Origin: JAWAAW01 sp964353335
GTDB taxonomy: Archaea; Nanobdellota; Nanobdellia; Woesearchaeales; ARS49
Direction of reading: 5' to 3'
DNA length: 64,000 nucleotides
Assembly: GCA_964353335.1 (NCBI GenBank)
Contig: CAYGVI010000003.1
Coordinates: 186,001 to 250,000, forward strand
In this document: positions 55,742 to 63,959 of the stretch, one piece after another
Layout: every line of letters starts with the position of its first letter
Numbering within the stretch: the first letter of the stretch is position 1
Notes under the pieces: model-generated
Database searches by the model: none
Seen by the model: the letters and a program-made list of their open reading frames with translations, nothing else
Told to the model about the DNA's origin: nothing
Translations under genes and position numbers: made by a program

Positions 55742-56256
55742 CAAACATAATGAGACAGCCGCGGATAGAGAAACTCACCCTGAACATAGGTGCAGGCAAA
55801 GACGTTCAGAGGCTTGAGAAGGGTGTTGCCCTCATCAAGGCAATCACAGGAATCGACCCTGTCAAGACAATAACACAGAAGAGGATTCCCAACTGGGGCC
55901 TCCGCCCGGGCCTGCCAATCGGCTGCAAGCTCACATTGAGAAAGCAGACCGCTGCTGACCTGCTCAAGAGGCTGCTCGCGGCAAAGGAAAACAAGCTCAA
56001 GCCGACCCAGTTTGACGAAGGCGGCAACATCTCATTCGGAATCCAGGAGTACATTGACATCCCTGGTGTCGCTTATGATCCAAAAATCGGAATTATCGGC
56101 CTCGAGGTCTGCGTGACACTTGAAAGGCCAGGATACCGCATCAAGCGGAGGCGCCTGAGGCAGAAAAAAGTTCCACGCAGGCACCTTGTCACGCGCGAGG
56201 AGGCGATTGAATACATGCAGAAGAACTTCAATGTCACAGTAGGTGAAGCAGAATGA
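55738..56256 (+). CDS. rpl5: ribosomal protein uL5
   Basis: 172 aa. RQPRIEKLTLNIGAGKDVQR, PVKTITQKRIPNWGLRPGLP and LERPGYRIKRRRLRQKKVPR. It binds 5S rRNA. Overlaps eS4 and uS14. Confidence 0.97.
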   Translation: MTNIMRQPRIEKLTLNIGAGKDVQRLEKGVALIKAITGIDPVKTITQKRIPNWGLRPGLPIGCKLTLRKQTAADLLKRLLAAKENKLKPTQFDEGGNISFGIQEYIDIPGVAYDPKIGIIGLEVCVTLERPGYRIKRRRLRQKKVPRRHLVTREEAIEYMQKNFNVTVGEAE

Positions 56257-56486
56257 CCATAAAGGACTGGAGAAAGGCATTCGTCCAGCTTAAGGCAAAG
56301 CCCGTCAAGCTGAAGAAGTACATGAAGCACAATGCGCCAAAGAAGCGCAGCACTGGAATGACTGTATCGTCAAGGTGCGAAAACTGCGGCAGGTACGGCG
56401 GCCACATTTCCAAGTACGGGCTGAACTTTTGCAGGCACTGCTTCCGCGAAATGGCTTTGAAAATCGGATTCAAGAAGTACACATGA
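56253..56486 (+). CDS. rps14: ribosomal protein uS14
   Basis: 77 aa zinc-binding type: CENCGRYGGHISKYGLNFCRHCF gives two CxxC pairs (written here in parts: CENC and CRHC). An N-terminal extension of about 25 residues is longer than usual for archaeal uS14 (about 55 aa). Confidence 0.95.
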   Translation: MTIKDWRKAFVQLKAKPVKLKKYMKHNAPKKRSTGMTVSSRCENCGRYGGHISKYGLNFCRHCFREMALKIGFKKYT

Positions 56487-56495
56487 GGAAACAAA

Positions 56496-56885
56496 ATGCT
56501 TAACGACCCACTTGCAAACGCATTGTCCGGAATCCTGAACTATGATAAGATCGGGAAGAAGCAGTACTTGATGCACCCTGCTTCAAATGTCATCAAGAAA
56601 GTTATCACAATACTCAATGAGCAGGGCTACGTCGGCGCTGCCGAGGAAGTGACTGCTTCCCGCGGCGGGGTTGTAAAGGTAAACCTGCTTGGCAACATCA
56701 ACAAGTGCGGGGTCATAAAGCCAAGGTTCGCAATCACAATGGACGAATATGAAAAGTTTGAGAAGAGGTTCCTGCCTGCAAAGGGTGTTGGAGTGCTCAT
56801 CATTTCAACAATCAAGGGGCTCATGACGCACGAGCAGGCAAAGGAAAAGAACCTCGGAGGAAGGCTCATCGCCTTCTGCTACTAA
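56496..56885 (+). CDS. rps8: ribosomal protein uS8
   Basis: 129 aa. LNDPLANALSGILNYDKIGK, HPASNVIKKVITILNEQGYV and VLIISTIKGLMTHEQAKEKN then GGRLIAFCY, the archaeal uS8 end. Confidence 0.97.
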   Translation: MLNDPLANALSGILNYDKIGKKQYLMHPASNVIKKVITILNEQGYVGAAEEVTASRGGVVKVNLLGNINKCGVIKPRFAITMDEYEKFEKRFLPAKGVGVLIISTIKGLMTHEQAKEKNLGGRLIAFCY

Positions 56886-56887
56886 AA

Positions 56888-57433
56888 ATGAAAATCGACT
56901 TTGAAGAGGCATTGGAGCTGCCCCAGGGCGTTGCTGTGACAATTGACCACGGCAACTTCAATGTAAAGGGGCCAAAGGGCGAATCCGCAAGGAGAATGGT
57001 AGCTCCAGGAGTCTCAATCACTGTTGAAGGCCAGAAAGTCATGTTCAAAGCAAAGAAGGCGACAAAGCGCGAGAAAAAAATGCTTTTCACTTTCCTTGCT
57101 CATTTGAAAAACATGGTCCGCGGTGTCCAGCAGCCTTGGGTGTACACGCTGAAGCTGTGCTCAGGGCACTTCCCAATGACAATCACAATATCAGGAAGCA
57201 AGTTTGCGCTCAAGAACTTCCTCGGCGAGAAAGTTCCGCGCGAATTCACAATTCCGGCAGGGGTTGACGTGAAGGTTGCAGGGCAGGAAATCACAGTCAC
57301 AGCAGTTGACCGCGAGCTCGCAGGCCAGATAGCTGGCAGGCTTGAGCTTTTGACATTCAAGTCAAACAAGGACACAAGGAGATTCCAGGACGGAATATAC
57401 ATCACAGAAAAGCCAGCAAAGGAGCTGGCATAA
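56888..57433 (+). CDS. rpl6: ribosomal protein uL6
   Basis: 181 aa. Two repeated uL6 domains: VAVTIDHGNFNVKGPKGESA and VDVKVAGQEITVTAVDRELA, ending FQDGIYITEKPAKELA as in archaea. Confidence 0.96.
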   Translation: MKIDFEEALELPQGVAVTIDHGNFNVKGPKGESARRMVAPGVSITVEGQKVMFKAKKATKREKKMLFTFLAHLKNMVRGVQQPWVYTLKLCSGHFPMTITISGSKFALKNFLGEKVPREFTIPAGVDVKVAGQEITVTAVDRELAGQIAGRLELLTFKSNKDTRRFQDGIYITEKPAKELA

Positions 57434-57448
57434 GATGAGGTTGGCGAG

Positions 57449-58033
57449 ATGACAAAGGAACAATCACTCAAGCTCAGAAAGGCATTGAAGGCCAAGAAGC
57501 CCAACTTCCTCAGGGAGGACTACCAGAAGAGGGCGTGCATACCATTGCCTTGGAGAAGGCCGCGCGGATTGCACAGCAAGCTGCGCCACCGCTTTGCAGG
57601 CCACAGGGCGCTTGCCAACCCGGGCTATGGAAGCCCCAAGGAGGCATACGGCCTGAGCCCGTCAGGATACGAGCAGATACTTATCCACACGCTTAACGAG
57701 CTCCAGAAGCTCAACTCAAAGACACAGGGCGCAATCCTCGGAAGCACAATCGGCCTGCCAAGGAAGATTGCCCTGCTCACAGAGGCAAAGAAGCTCGGCA
57801 TAAAAGTGCTTAATGTCAAGGACGTTGACTCAGAGCTCAAGGCAATCCAGGACAGCATTGCCGGACGCAAGGAAGCAAAGGCAAAGACTGCGAAAGAAAA
57901 GGAAACCAAGGCCAAGGAGAAAGAAGTCAAGGCAAAGCCAAAAGAAGAGCTCGCGCAAAAGGTAAGTGAAGAGGAGCAGAAGAAGAAAGACAAGGAGGAG
58001 AAGGACAGGGTCCTTACAACCAGAAAAGTATGA
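57449..58033 (+). CDS. rpl32e: ribosomal protein eL32 with long charged tail
   Basis: 194 aa. The core resembles eL32: WRRPRGLHSKLRHRFAGHRA, NPGYGSPKEAYGLSPSGYEQ. About 50 residues of Lys/Glu repeats extend the C-terminus, which is longer than usual. The stop overlaps the eL19 start. Confidence 0.93.
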   Translation: MTKEQSLKLRKALKAKKPNFLREDYQKRACIPLPWRRPRGLHSKLRHRFAGHRALANPGYGSPKEAYGLSPSGYEQILIHTLNELQKLNSKTQGAILGSTIGLPRKIALLTEAKKLGIKVLNVKDVDSELKAIQDSIAGRKEAKAKTAKEKETKAKEKEVKAKPKEELAQKVSEEEQKKKDKEEKDRVLTTRKV

Positions 58034-58476
58034 AACTTCAAAAGCGCCTAGCAGCACAGATAATGAAGTGCTCCCCCCAGAGGATCAAGTTTGACACTGA
58101 GAAGCTCACTGAGATAAAGGAGGCAATCACCAATTTTGACATCCGCAGGCTCATAAACCAAGGCATAATCACAAGAGCCCCGATACAGGGCATTGCAAAG
58201 TTCCGCACAAGGCACACCATGTCCCAGAAGCGCAAAAGCAGGCGCACAGGACCCGGCTCAAGAAAGGGCTCGGCAAATGCAAGGGCAGATGACAAGCTTC
58301 AGTGGATGAGGCTTGTCAGGCTCCAGCGCGATTTGCTCAAGCGCCTGAGGGACCACGGGACTATCACCCAGGAAACATTCACCATAATGTATGCAAAATC
58401 AAAGGGCGGGTTTTTCAGAAGCATCCGCCACCTGAAGCTGTTCCTACAGGAACAGGAGCTGTTTGTCAAGAAGTGA
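58030..58476 (+). CDS. rpl19e: ribosomal protein eL19
   Basis: 148 aa. MKLQKRLAAQIMKCSPQRIK, RHTMSQKRKSRRTGPGSRKG and YAKSKGGFFRSIRHLKLFL match archaeal eL19. Confidence 0.96.
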   Translation: MKLQKRLAAQIMKCSPQRIKFDTEKLTEIKEAITNFDIRRLINQGIITRAPIQGIAKFRTRHTMSQKRKSRRTGPGSRKGSANARADDKLQWMRLVRLQRDLLKRLRDHGTITQETFTIMYAKSKGGFFRSIRHLKLFLQEQELFVKK

Positions 58477-58480
58477 AACA

Positions 58481-59059
58481 ATGAAAGAATCACCAACATA
58501 CTCGGTAAGGTACCGCAGGAAGCGGGTTGGCAAGACAGACTACAAGACACGCATGAAGCTGCTTAAGGGCGGCCAGAAGAGGCTTGTTGTCAGGCGCTCG
58601 CTCAAGAACATATGGCTGCAGATAGTTGAATTCCACCCGACTGGGGACAAGGTCCTTGTCACGGCACACTCACATGAAATCAGGAAGCTCGGCTGGAAAG
58701 GCGCACTGAACAACCTTCCGGCAGCATACCTTTGCGGACTGCTCCTTGGAAAGAAGGCAAAGGCAAAGAAAATCACAGCAGCAATGCTTGACATCGGCCT
58801 CAGCGTCTCTGTAAAGGGCGCTGTATTGTACGCTGCCCTGAAAGGGGTTGTTGATGCAGGAATTAATGTCCCGCACGCAAAGGAAGTCCTGCCTGATGAA
58901 AAGCGCATAAGGGGGGAGCACATTGCAGCATGGGCAAAGAAGATGAAGGAGCAGCCCGAGAAATACAACAAAATGTTCACCAGGTACATCAAGGCAGGGC
59001 TTTCACCTGAAAACCTGCCTGCGCACCTTGAAGAAATCAAGAAGAAGGTACTCGCATGA
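58481..59059 (+). CDS. rpl18: ribosomal protein uL18
   Basis: 192 aa from ATG 58481. YSVRYRRKRVGKTDYKTRMK, RLVVRRSLKNIWLQIVEFHP, LPAAYLCGLLLGKKAK and a basic C-terminus (TRYIKAGLSPENLPAHLEEI). Binds 5S rRNA. ATGA-type overlap with uS5. Confidence 0.96.
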   Translation: MKESPTYSVRYRRKRVGKTDYKTRMKLLKGGQKRLVVRRSLKNIWLQIVEFHPTGDKVLVTAHSHEIRKLGWKGALNNLPAAYLCGLLLGKKAKAKKITAAMLDIGLSVSVKGAVLYAALKGVVDAGINVPHAKEVLPDEKRIRGEHIAAWAKKMKEQPEKYNKMFTRYIKAGLSPENLPAHLEEIKKKVLA

Positions 59060-59922
59060 CACCGAAGAAACAAGAAGAAAAGAAGGAAAAGCCGGCTGAA
59101 AAGGAAGCAGCGCCTGCAGAAGCAGTAATTCCTCCAGTTGTTGAAGTAGTAAAGCTGGATGTTGAAAAAGACGTCATTACTGAGATTCCTGAGGAGGAGG
59201 CAATTGAGGCTCCAAAGGACGGCGTTAATGTTGCAGCCTGGCAGCCAACGACAAGCATCGGGCAGAAGGTGAAGTCAGGCGAGGTTACTGACATTGACCA
59301 GCTCCTTGACAAGGGCCTCAAGATACTTGAAGCGACAGTGGTTGACGTCCTCCTGCCAAACATGCAGAATGACCTGCTTATGATAGGTCAGGCAAAGGGA
59401 AAGTTCGGAGGAGGCCAGAAGAGGGTGTTCAAGCAAACCCAGAAAAAGACTCCTGAAGGAAACAAGCCAAGCTTCTCCTGCGTCGCGATTGTCGGAAACG
59501 GCAACGGATATGTCGGAGTCGGCTGTGGAAAGTCAAAGGACACTGTCCCTGCGCGCGAAAAGGCATTGCGCAAGGCAAAGCTGAATGTTTTCAAGATTGC
59601 GCGCGGCTGCGGTTCATGGCAGTGCGGCTGCAAGACACCGCACAGCATCCCGTTCACAGTTGAAGGAAAGTGCGGCTCAATCCGCGTAAAGCTCATGCCT
59701 GCTCCAAAGGGCAAGGGGCTGTGCATGGAGCAGGAAACAGCAAAGATACTCAGGATGGCAGGCATCAAGGACGTCTGGAGCAAGACAGACGGAAACCTGA
59801 GGTCAACAACAAACTTCATCGAGGCAGTTGTTGACGCCCTGAAAAAGCTCACCAAGACAAAAATCAAGACCGAGCACGCAGAGCGCGTCGGAAAGGTCGC
59901 AGGAAAGGTTGTGACAGAATGA
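59056..59922 (+). CDS. rps5: ribosomal protein uS5
   Basis: 288 aa. A charged/Pro-rich N-terminal extension of about 60 residues precedes the usual archaeal core: AWQPTTSIGQKVKSGEVTDI, VGNGNGYVGVGCGKSKDTVP and GLCMEQETAKILRMAGIKDV. Overlaps uL30. Confidence 0.96.
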   Translation: MTPKKQEEKKEKPAEKEAAPAEAVIPPVVEVVKLDVEKDVITEIPEEEAIEAPKDGVNVAAWQPTTSIGQKVKSGEVTDIDQLLDKGLKILEATVVDVLLPNMQNDLLMIGQAKGKFGGGQKRVFKQTQKKTPEGNKPSFSCVAIVGNGNGYVGVGCGKSKDTVPAREKALRKAKLNVFKIARGCGSWQCGCKTPHSIPFTVEGKCGSIRVKLMPAPKGKGLCMEQETAKILRMAGIKDVWSKTDGNLRSTTNFIEAVVDALKKLTKTKIKTEHAERVGKVAGKVVTE

Positions 59923-60269
59923 AACTGGCAATAGTCCGCGTCAGAGGACAGGTAAGGATACGTGGCGACATAAAGCGAGCGCTCGAGCAGCTTAACCTGC
60001 ACAAGCGCCACCACGCAACTGTTGTTGAAGACACCCCGTCAAACCTCGGCCAGATAGTAAAAGCCCAGGGATTCCTCACATGGGGCCCTGTAACTGATGA
60101 CACTCTCAAGAAAATGGAGCCAAGAAAGCGCGGTGAGGGAAGATGGTATGCACTCCCGCCTCCACGAAAGGGATACGGCAGGAAGGGAATCAAGATGCCA
60201 TTCAGCAGGGGCGGTGGCCTTGGCGACAGAAAGGAAAAAATCAATGATTTGCTTTTGAGGATGATCTGA
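59919..60269 (+). CDS. rpl30: ribosomal protein uL30, shortened
   Basis: 116 aa, against about 150-155 in most archaea. The N-terminal LAIVRVRGQVRIRGDIKRAL and HHATVVEDTPSNLGQIVKAQ then GFLTWGPVTDDTL are intact, as is the C-terminal PPRKGYGRKGIKMPFSRGGG. About 40 residues between them (the extra archaeal helical segment) are missing. Overlaps uS5. Confidence 0.93.
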   Translation: MKLAIVRVRGQVRIRGDIKRALEQLNLHKRHHATVVEDTPSNLGQIVKAQGFLTWGPVTDDTLKKMEPRKRGEGRWYALPPPRKGYGRKGIKMPFSRGGGLGDRKEKINDLLLRMI

Positions 60270-60270
60270 C

Positions 60271-60762
60271 ATGACAATCAAAAGGCGCAAGAAGATAACA
60301 AAGAAGCGCGGTACAAGGAGCTGCGGATGGGGCCTTGATCACAGGGGCTCAGGCAATCAGGGAGGGGCTGGAAACGCAGGCAGCGGAAAGAAGGCAAACT
60401 CCAAGGCTCCGAGAGCGGGCTTGTGGGCAAAGCAGCTCATGGGCAAGCACGGATTTATCCACAAGGGCCCTGTAAGCGATGACAAGGTTATCAACCTGCG
60501 CGACCTTGAGGACAGGCTTCCGGTATTCCTCGCTGAAAAGCTAGTCACAGAAACAGCAGGCGTGATTAATGTTGACCTTTCAAAGATTGGCTGCACAAAA
60601 GTGCTAAGTACAGGCAAGGTAAGGAGAAAGTGGAAGATTACTGCTCAAAGAGCGTCACCTGACGCTGTTGAAAAAGTCAAGGCAGCAGGCGGAGAACTGT
60701 CCGTTGGCAAGCCTGATGTAAAAGCATCAGTCCAGCCGGCAAAGCCTGCGCGAGCTGAGTGA
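60271..60762 (+). CDS. rpl15: ribosomal protein uL15
   Basis: 163 aa. The Gly-rich start (RGSGNQGGAGNAGSGKK) of archaeal uL15 is followed by GFIHKGPVSDDKVINLRDLE and VLSTGKVRRKWKITAQRASP. Two nt before secY. Confidence 0.95.
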   Translation: MTIKRRKKITKKRGTRSCGWGLDHRGSGNQGGAGNAGSGKKANSKAPRAGLWAKQLMGKHGFIHKGPVSDDKVINLRDLEDRLPVFLAEKLVTETAGVINVDLSKIGCTKVLSTGKVRRKWKITAQRASPDAVEKVKAAGGELSVGKPDVKASVQPAKPARAE

Positions 60763-60763
60763 A

Positions 60764-62155
60764 ATGGCTTGGTATCAAGAGGTATTATACAATCTTCCTG
60801 AGGTTGCACCGCCAACCCAGAAAAAGCTTGGGTTCAAGGAAAAGCTCAAGTGGACAATGATTATACTTGTGCTATTCTTCGTGATGGGGCTTGTCCCGCT
60901 TTTCGGGCTTGGGCAGAACGCCCTGCAGCAGTTTGAAATTCTTTCAATCATCCTTGGAGCCTCATTCGGATCGATTATCAGCCTTGGAATAGGCCCGCTG
61001 GTCACAGCGAGCATTGTTTTGCAGCTGCTTAACGGTTCAGGGCTTATCAAGTTTGACCTGACAACCCACGACGGAAAAAAGACATTCCAGGGAGTCCAGA
61101 AGCTGATGAGCATTTTCTTCGTGCTGTTTGAAGGCGCGATTTACGTGTTCATGGGCGGCTTGGCTCCGCCAGAAGCGCTTGTTGGAACTTCATCATACTT
61201 TACAATACAGCTTTTGCTTGTTTTCCAGCTGTTCCTTGGCGGAATCCTGATAATGTTCATGGACGAGGTCGTGAGCAAGTGGGGATTTGGCTCTGGAATC
61301 TCGCTTTTTATCGCAGCAGGAGTTTCGCAAAGCGTTTTCATCCGTGCTTTGTCGCCTCTGCCTTCGCCAAACAACCCTGAAATCATGACAGGGGCGATTC
61401 CATCGCTGTTCCAAAGCCTTGCGCGCGGAGACCCGCAGACAGCAATATTGATGCTTTCAATGGTTTTGTCAACTGTCATTATTTTCGTGATTGCTGTTTA
61501 TGCGCAGAGCATGAAAGTGGAGATTCCACTCTCATTCGGCCGCATCAGGGGGCACGGAATCCGCTGGCCGCTGAGTTTTGTTTACACATCCAACATTCCA
61601 GTCATTCTCATTTCAGCGCTTATGGCAAACATCCAGCTTTGGGCGCATTTATTGCAAAGCTGGGGACACCCCTTGCTTGGCACATTTGTCGGTAACACCC
61701 CAACAACCGGTTTTGTGGCGTGGATTGCATCGCCTGACATTGTCGGAAAGCTTATTCGCGGCTCATTGACAGGCTCGGACATTGCCCACTCAATTGTTTA
61801 CATGCTTTTCCTTATCTGCGGCGCTGTTGTATTCTCCTGGTTCTGGGTCCAGACATCAGGAATGGACGCAAGGTCGCAGGCAAAGCAGATAATGAAGTCA
61901 GGTTTGCAGATTCCAGGCTTCCGCAAGGATGAAAGGGTGCTTGAGAAGCTCCTTGACCGCTACATTCTGCCGCTTACTTTCATGGGCGCGATTGTTGTCG
62001 GATTCCTTTCAGGGCTGGCTGACATTTCAGGCGCTTTGACAAACGGAACAGGACTCCTGCTTACAGTGATGATTGTTTACAGGCTTTACGAGGACATCGC
62101 AAGGCAGCACCTCATGGACATGAATCCTATGATGCGTAAGTTTATGGGAGGATAA
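60764..62155 (+). CDS. secY: preprotein translocase SecY (Sec61-alpha)
   Basis: 463 aa, ten TM segments. The archaeal plug and pore region is recognisable (FGLGQNALQQFEILSIILGA, SLGIGPLVTASIVLQLLNGS). Functional loops include VEIPLSFGRIRGHGIRWPLS and the C-terminal LYEDIARQHLMDMNPMMRK. The final 11 residues (MNPMMRKFMGG) are encoded again 132 bp downstream with silent changes. Confidence 0.97.
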   Translation: MAWYQEVLYNLPEVAPPTQKKLGFKEKLKWTMIILVLFFVMGLVPLFGLGQNALQQFEILSIILGASFGSIISLGIGPLVTASIVLQLLNGSGLIKFDLTTHDGKKTFQGVQKLMSIFFVLFEGAIYVFMGGLAPPEALVGTSSYFTIQLLLVFQLFLGGILIMFMDEVVSKWGFGSGISLFIAAGVSQSVFIRALSPLPSPNNPEIMTGAIPSLFQSLARGDPQTAILMLSMVLSTVIIFVIAVYAQSMKVEIPLSFGRIRGHGIRWPLSFVYTSNIPVILISALMANIQLWAHLLQSWGHPLLGTFVGNTPTTGFVAWIASPDIVGKLIRGSLTGSDIAHSIVYMLFLICGAVVFSWFWVQTSGMDARSQAKQIMKSGLQIPGFRKDERVLEKLLDRYILPLTFMGAIVVGFLSGLADISGALTNGTGLLLTVMIVYRLYEDIARQHLMDMNPMMRKFMGG

Positions 62156-62287
62156 ATGCAAAGCGAAGCAGTTTATGGAGCGGGATTGAAGCGAAGCGGA
62201 AATCCCGCACTAATGCTTTTGATCGAGCTTTTCGCAAAAGCTCGATGCGGCATGAATCCTATGATGAGAAAGTTCATGGGTGGATAA
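62119..62287 (+). repeat. tail-duplicating element at secY
   Basis: The last 37 bp of secY (62119-62155) recur at 62251-62287 with 4 differences, all synonymous (CGT/AGA, TTT/TTC, GGA/GGT). Between the copies are GCGAAGC repeats, a hairpin GCGGGATT...AATCCCGC, and immediately before the distal copy ATCGAGCTTTT-CGC-AAAAGCTCGAT plus GCGG. The second copy directly abuts the next gene. Confidence 0.9.
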
Positions 62288-62288
62288 A

Positions 62289-63062
62289 GTGGGCTTTCTC
62301 GACTTCCTTAACCCAATTTTTGATTTTCTTTTCGGATGGCTTTTGCCTTTGCCGCCTTTCTGGAGCATTCTCATACTCTCAATAATCATGTCTCTAATCG
62401 TCCTTGTCATCACAAAGTACACCACGGACCAGAATTTGATGAAGCGCCTCAAGGATGAGCAAAAGGAATTGCAGAAGGAAATCAAGGAGCTGAAGGACAA
62501 TCCTGAGAAGATGATGGCAGTCCAGAAAAAACAGATGGAAAGCTCAATGAAATACATGACCCAGTCTTTCCGCCCGATGATTTTCACTTTTATTCCAATC
62601 ATAATCATATTCGGCTGGATTAGCGCGCACTTGGCGTATGAGCCGATTATGCCAGGGCAGGAATTTTCTGTCAAGGTCCAGCTTGAAAAAAACCTCGGGG
62701 CAACAATTATCAATGCAACAGCCCCTGACGGAATAACCCTGACAGGCGATGCGAGCAAGGAAGTGACAGACGGAATCGCGATTTTCACATTCAAAGGCAA
62801 AGAAGGGAACTATGCGGCGCCAGGAATCACGTTTAATGTGAATGGAAAGGAATACGCAAAGGACGTAATAATAAGCTCAAAGCGCGCCTATGCCAGCCCG
62901 ATTAAGGCAGTGAGGGACAAGACAGTCAGGCAGATAGAGACAGTCCAGGATAAGACACAAGTCATCAAAATCGGCTCATTCTCCCTCAGCTGGATATGGA
63001 GCTACATAATATTCTCAATAATTCTCAGCAGCGTCCTAAGAAAGTGGATGAAGGTTTACTGA
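62289..63062 (+). CDS. DUF106/EMC3-like membrane insertase
   Basis: 257 aa from GTG 62289, 1 nt after the distal secY tail copy (an earlier GTG at 62280 is possible but lies inside the duplicated tail). It has a membrane start, a coiled coil (LKDEQKELQKEIKELKDNPE), a second TM (PMIFTFIPIIIIFGWISAH), a periplasmic beta domain (about 130-200) and a C-terminal TM. This is the archaeal DUF106/Ylp1 family, related to YidC, Oxa1 and EMC3, usually next to secY. Confidence 0.88.
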   Translation: MGFLDFLNPIFDFLFGWLLPLPPFWSILILSIIMSLIVLVITKYTTDQNLMKRLKDEQKELQKEIKELKDNPEKMMAVQKKQMESSMKYMTQSFRPMIFTFIPIIIIFGWISAHLAYEPIMPGQEFSVKVQLEKNLGATIINATAPDGITLTGDASKEVTDGIAIFTFKGKEGNYAAPGITFNVNGKEYAKDVIISSKRAYASPIKAVRDKTVRQIETVQDKTQVIKIGSFSLSWIWSYIIFSIILSSVLRKWMKVY

Positions 63063-63084
63063 GGCTATTATTCTCACCCCGCAG

Positions 63085-63093
63085 CTATATATA
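63085..63093 (+). promoter_or_regulatory. TATA-like box of HAD hydrolase gene
   Basis: CTATATATA is centred about 26 bp before ATG 63115. Confidence 0.5.
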
Positions 63094-63114
63094 GACCATT
63101 CTTTTGCTTTTTCT

Positions 63115-63831
63115 ATGGCAATCGAAGCAATTGTAAGCGACGTGGACAACACATTGTTTGACTTCATGACTATGAAGATGGATTCTTCTTATTATGCGAT
63201 TGAAAAGATGATTTCCCGCGGCCTTCCGATTGACATGGTTGAGGCAAAGAGAATGCTTCCAGAAATATTCCGCAATTTCACCTGGGAGGACCCTTTGCTT
63301 TTCTGGCACGTTGCACAGTGGGCTGGCATCAAGGACCAGGTCTCGCTTGAGCGCTATGCGCAGATGGGAAAGGTCGCTTACAGGAAAAAGCAGTCTCAGA
63401 TAATGAAACCTTACGAAGGTGTTGCTGAAACCCTCGGAGCACTGAAGGAAAAGGAAATCCAGCTGGCAATTCTTTCCGATGCTCCCAGGCTGAAGGTCTT
63501 TGACAGGCTTTGCGAGCTTGAGCTTGACCCTTATTTTGAGAACCGCGTTGTTGGAAATGAGAATGACGACAAGACAAAAAAGCCTTCGCCAGAGGCATTC
63601 CAGAATGTCCTTGGTGTTTTGGGCCGCGCTTCACCAGCCAATGTGCTTATGGTAGGCGACCACCCAATAAGGGATATTGTTGGAGCCAAGAATTACGGCT
63701 TCATAACCGCCTGGGCAAAGTATGGCTATCACGCTCAAAAGGATGAAGACAAGAACTCAATCAAAACCCGCGCAGACTACGTCCTTGAGCAGTTTTCTGA
63801 CTTGCAAAGGATTGTTAATGAAAATGCCTGA
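63115..63831 (+). CDS. HAD-superfamily hydrolase
   Basis: 238 aa. Motif I DVDNTLFDF (9-17) with nucleophile Asp9 and Asp11, a helical cap (about 20-95), motif II ILSDAPR, motif III KPSPEAF, and motif IV VGDHPIRDIVGAK. The cap and length match phosphoglycolate-phosphatase-like enzymes. The exact substrate is not determined. Confidence 0.9.
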   Translation: MAIEAIVSDVDNTLFDFMTMKMDSSYYAIEKMISRGLPIDMVEAKRMLPEIFRNFTWEDPLLFWHVAQWAGIKDQVSLERYAQMGKVAYRKKQSQIMKPYEGVAETLGALKEKEIQLAILSDAPRLKVFDRLCELELDPYFENRVVGNENDDKTKKPSPEAFQNVLGVLGRASPANVLMVGDHPIRDIVGAKNYGFITAWAKYGYHAQKDEDKNSIKTRADYVLEQFSDLQRIVNENA

Positions 63832-63959
63832 TTCAAGAGTTCCACAGGAAATGGTGGGGGTATATTCACGGTATCTTCTATATTTAAACACAAAAGTATT
63901 TAAATACTCCCCCTTTTAAACTATAAAAACAGTTCACCTGAAATGGGGGTGTGAACATT

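Noticed and set aside
63722..63919. 65-aa + strand frame after the HAD gene
   Set aside because: Overlaps the HAD coding sequence in another frame, and no promoter or domain is evident; the remaining 63832-63959 looks like an AT-rich promoter region.
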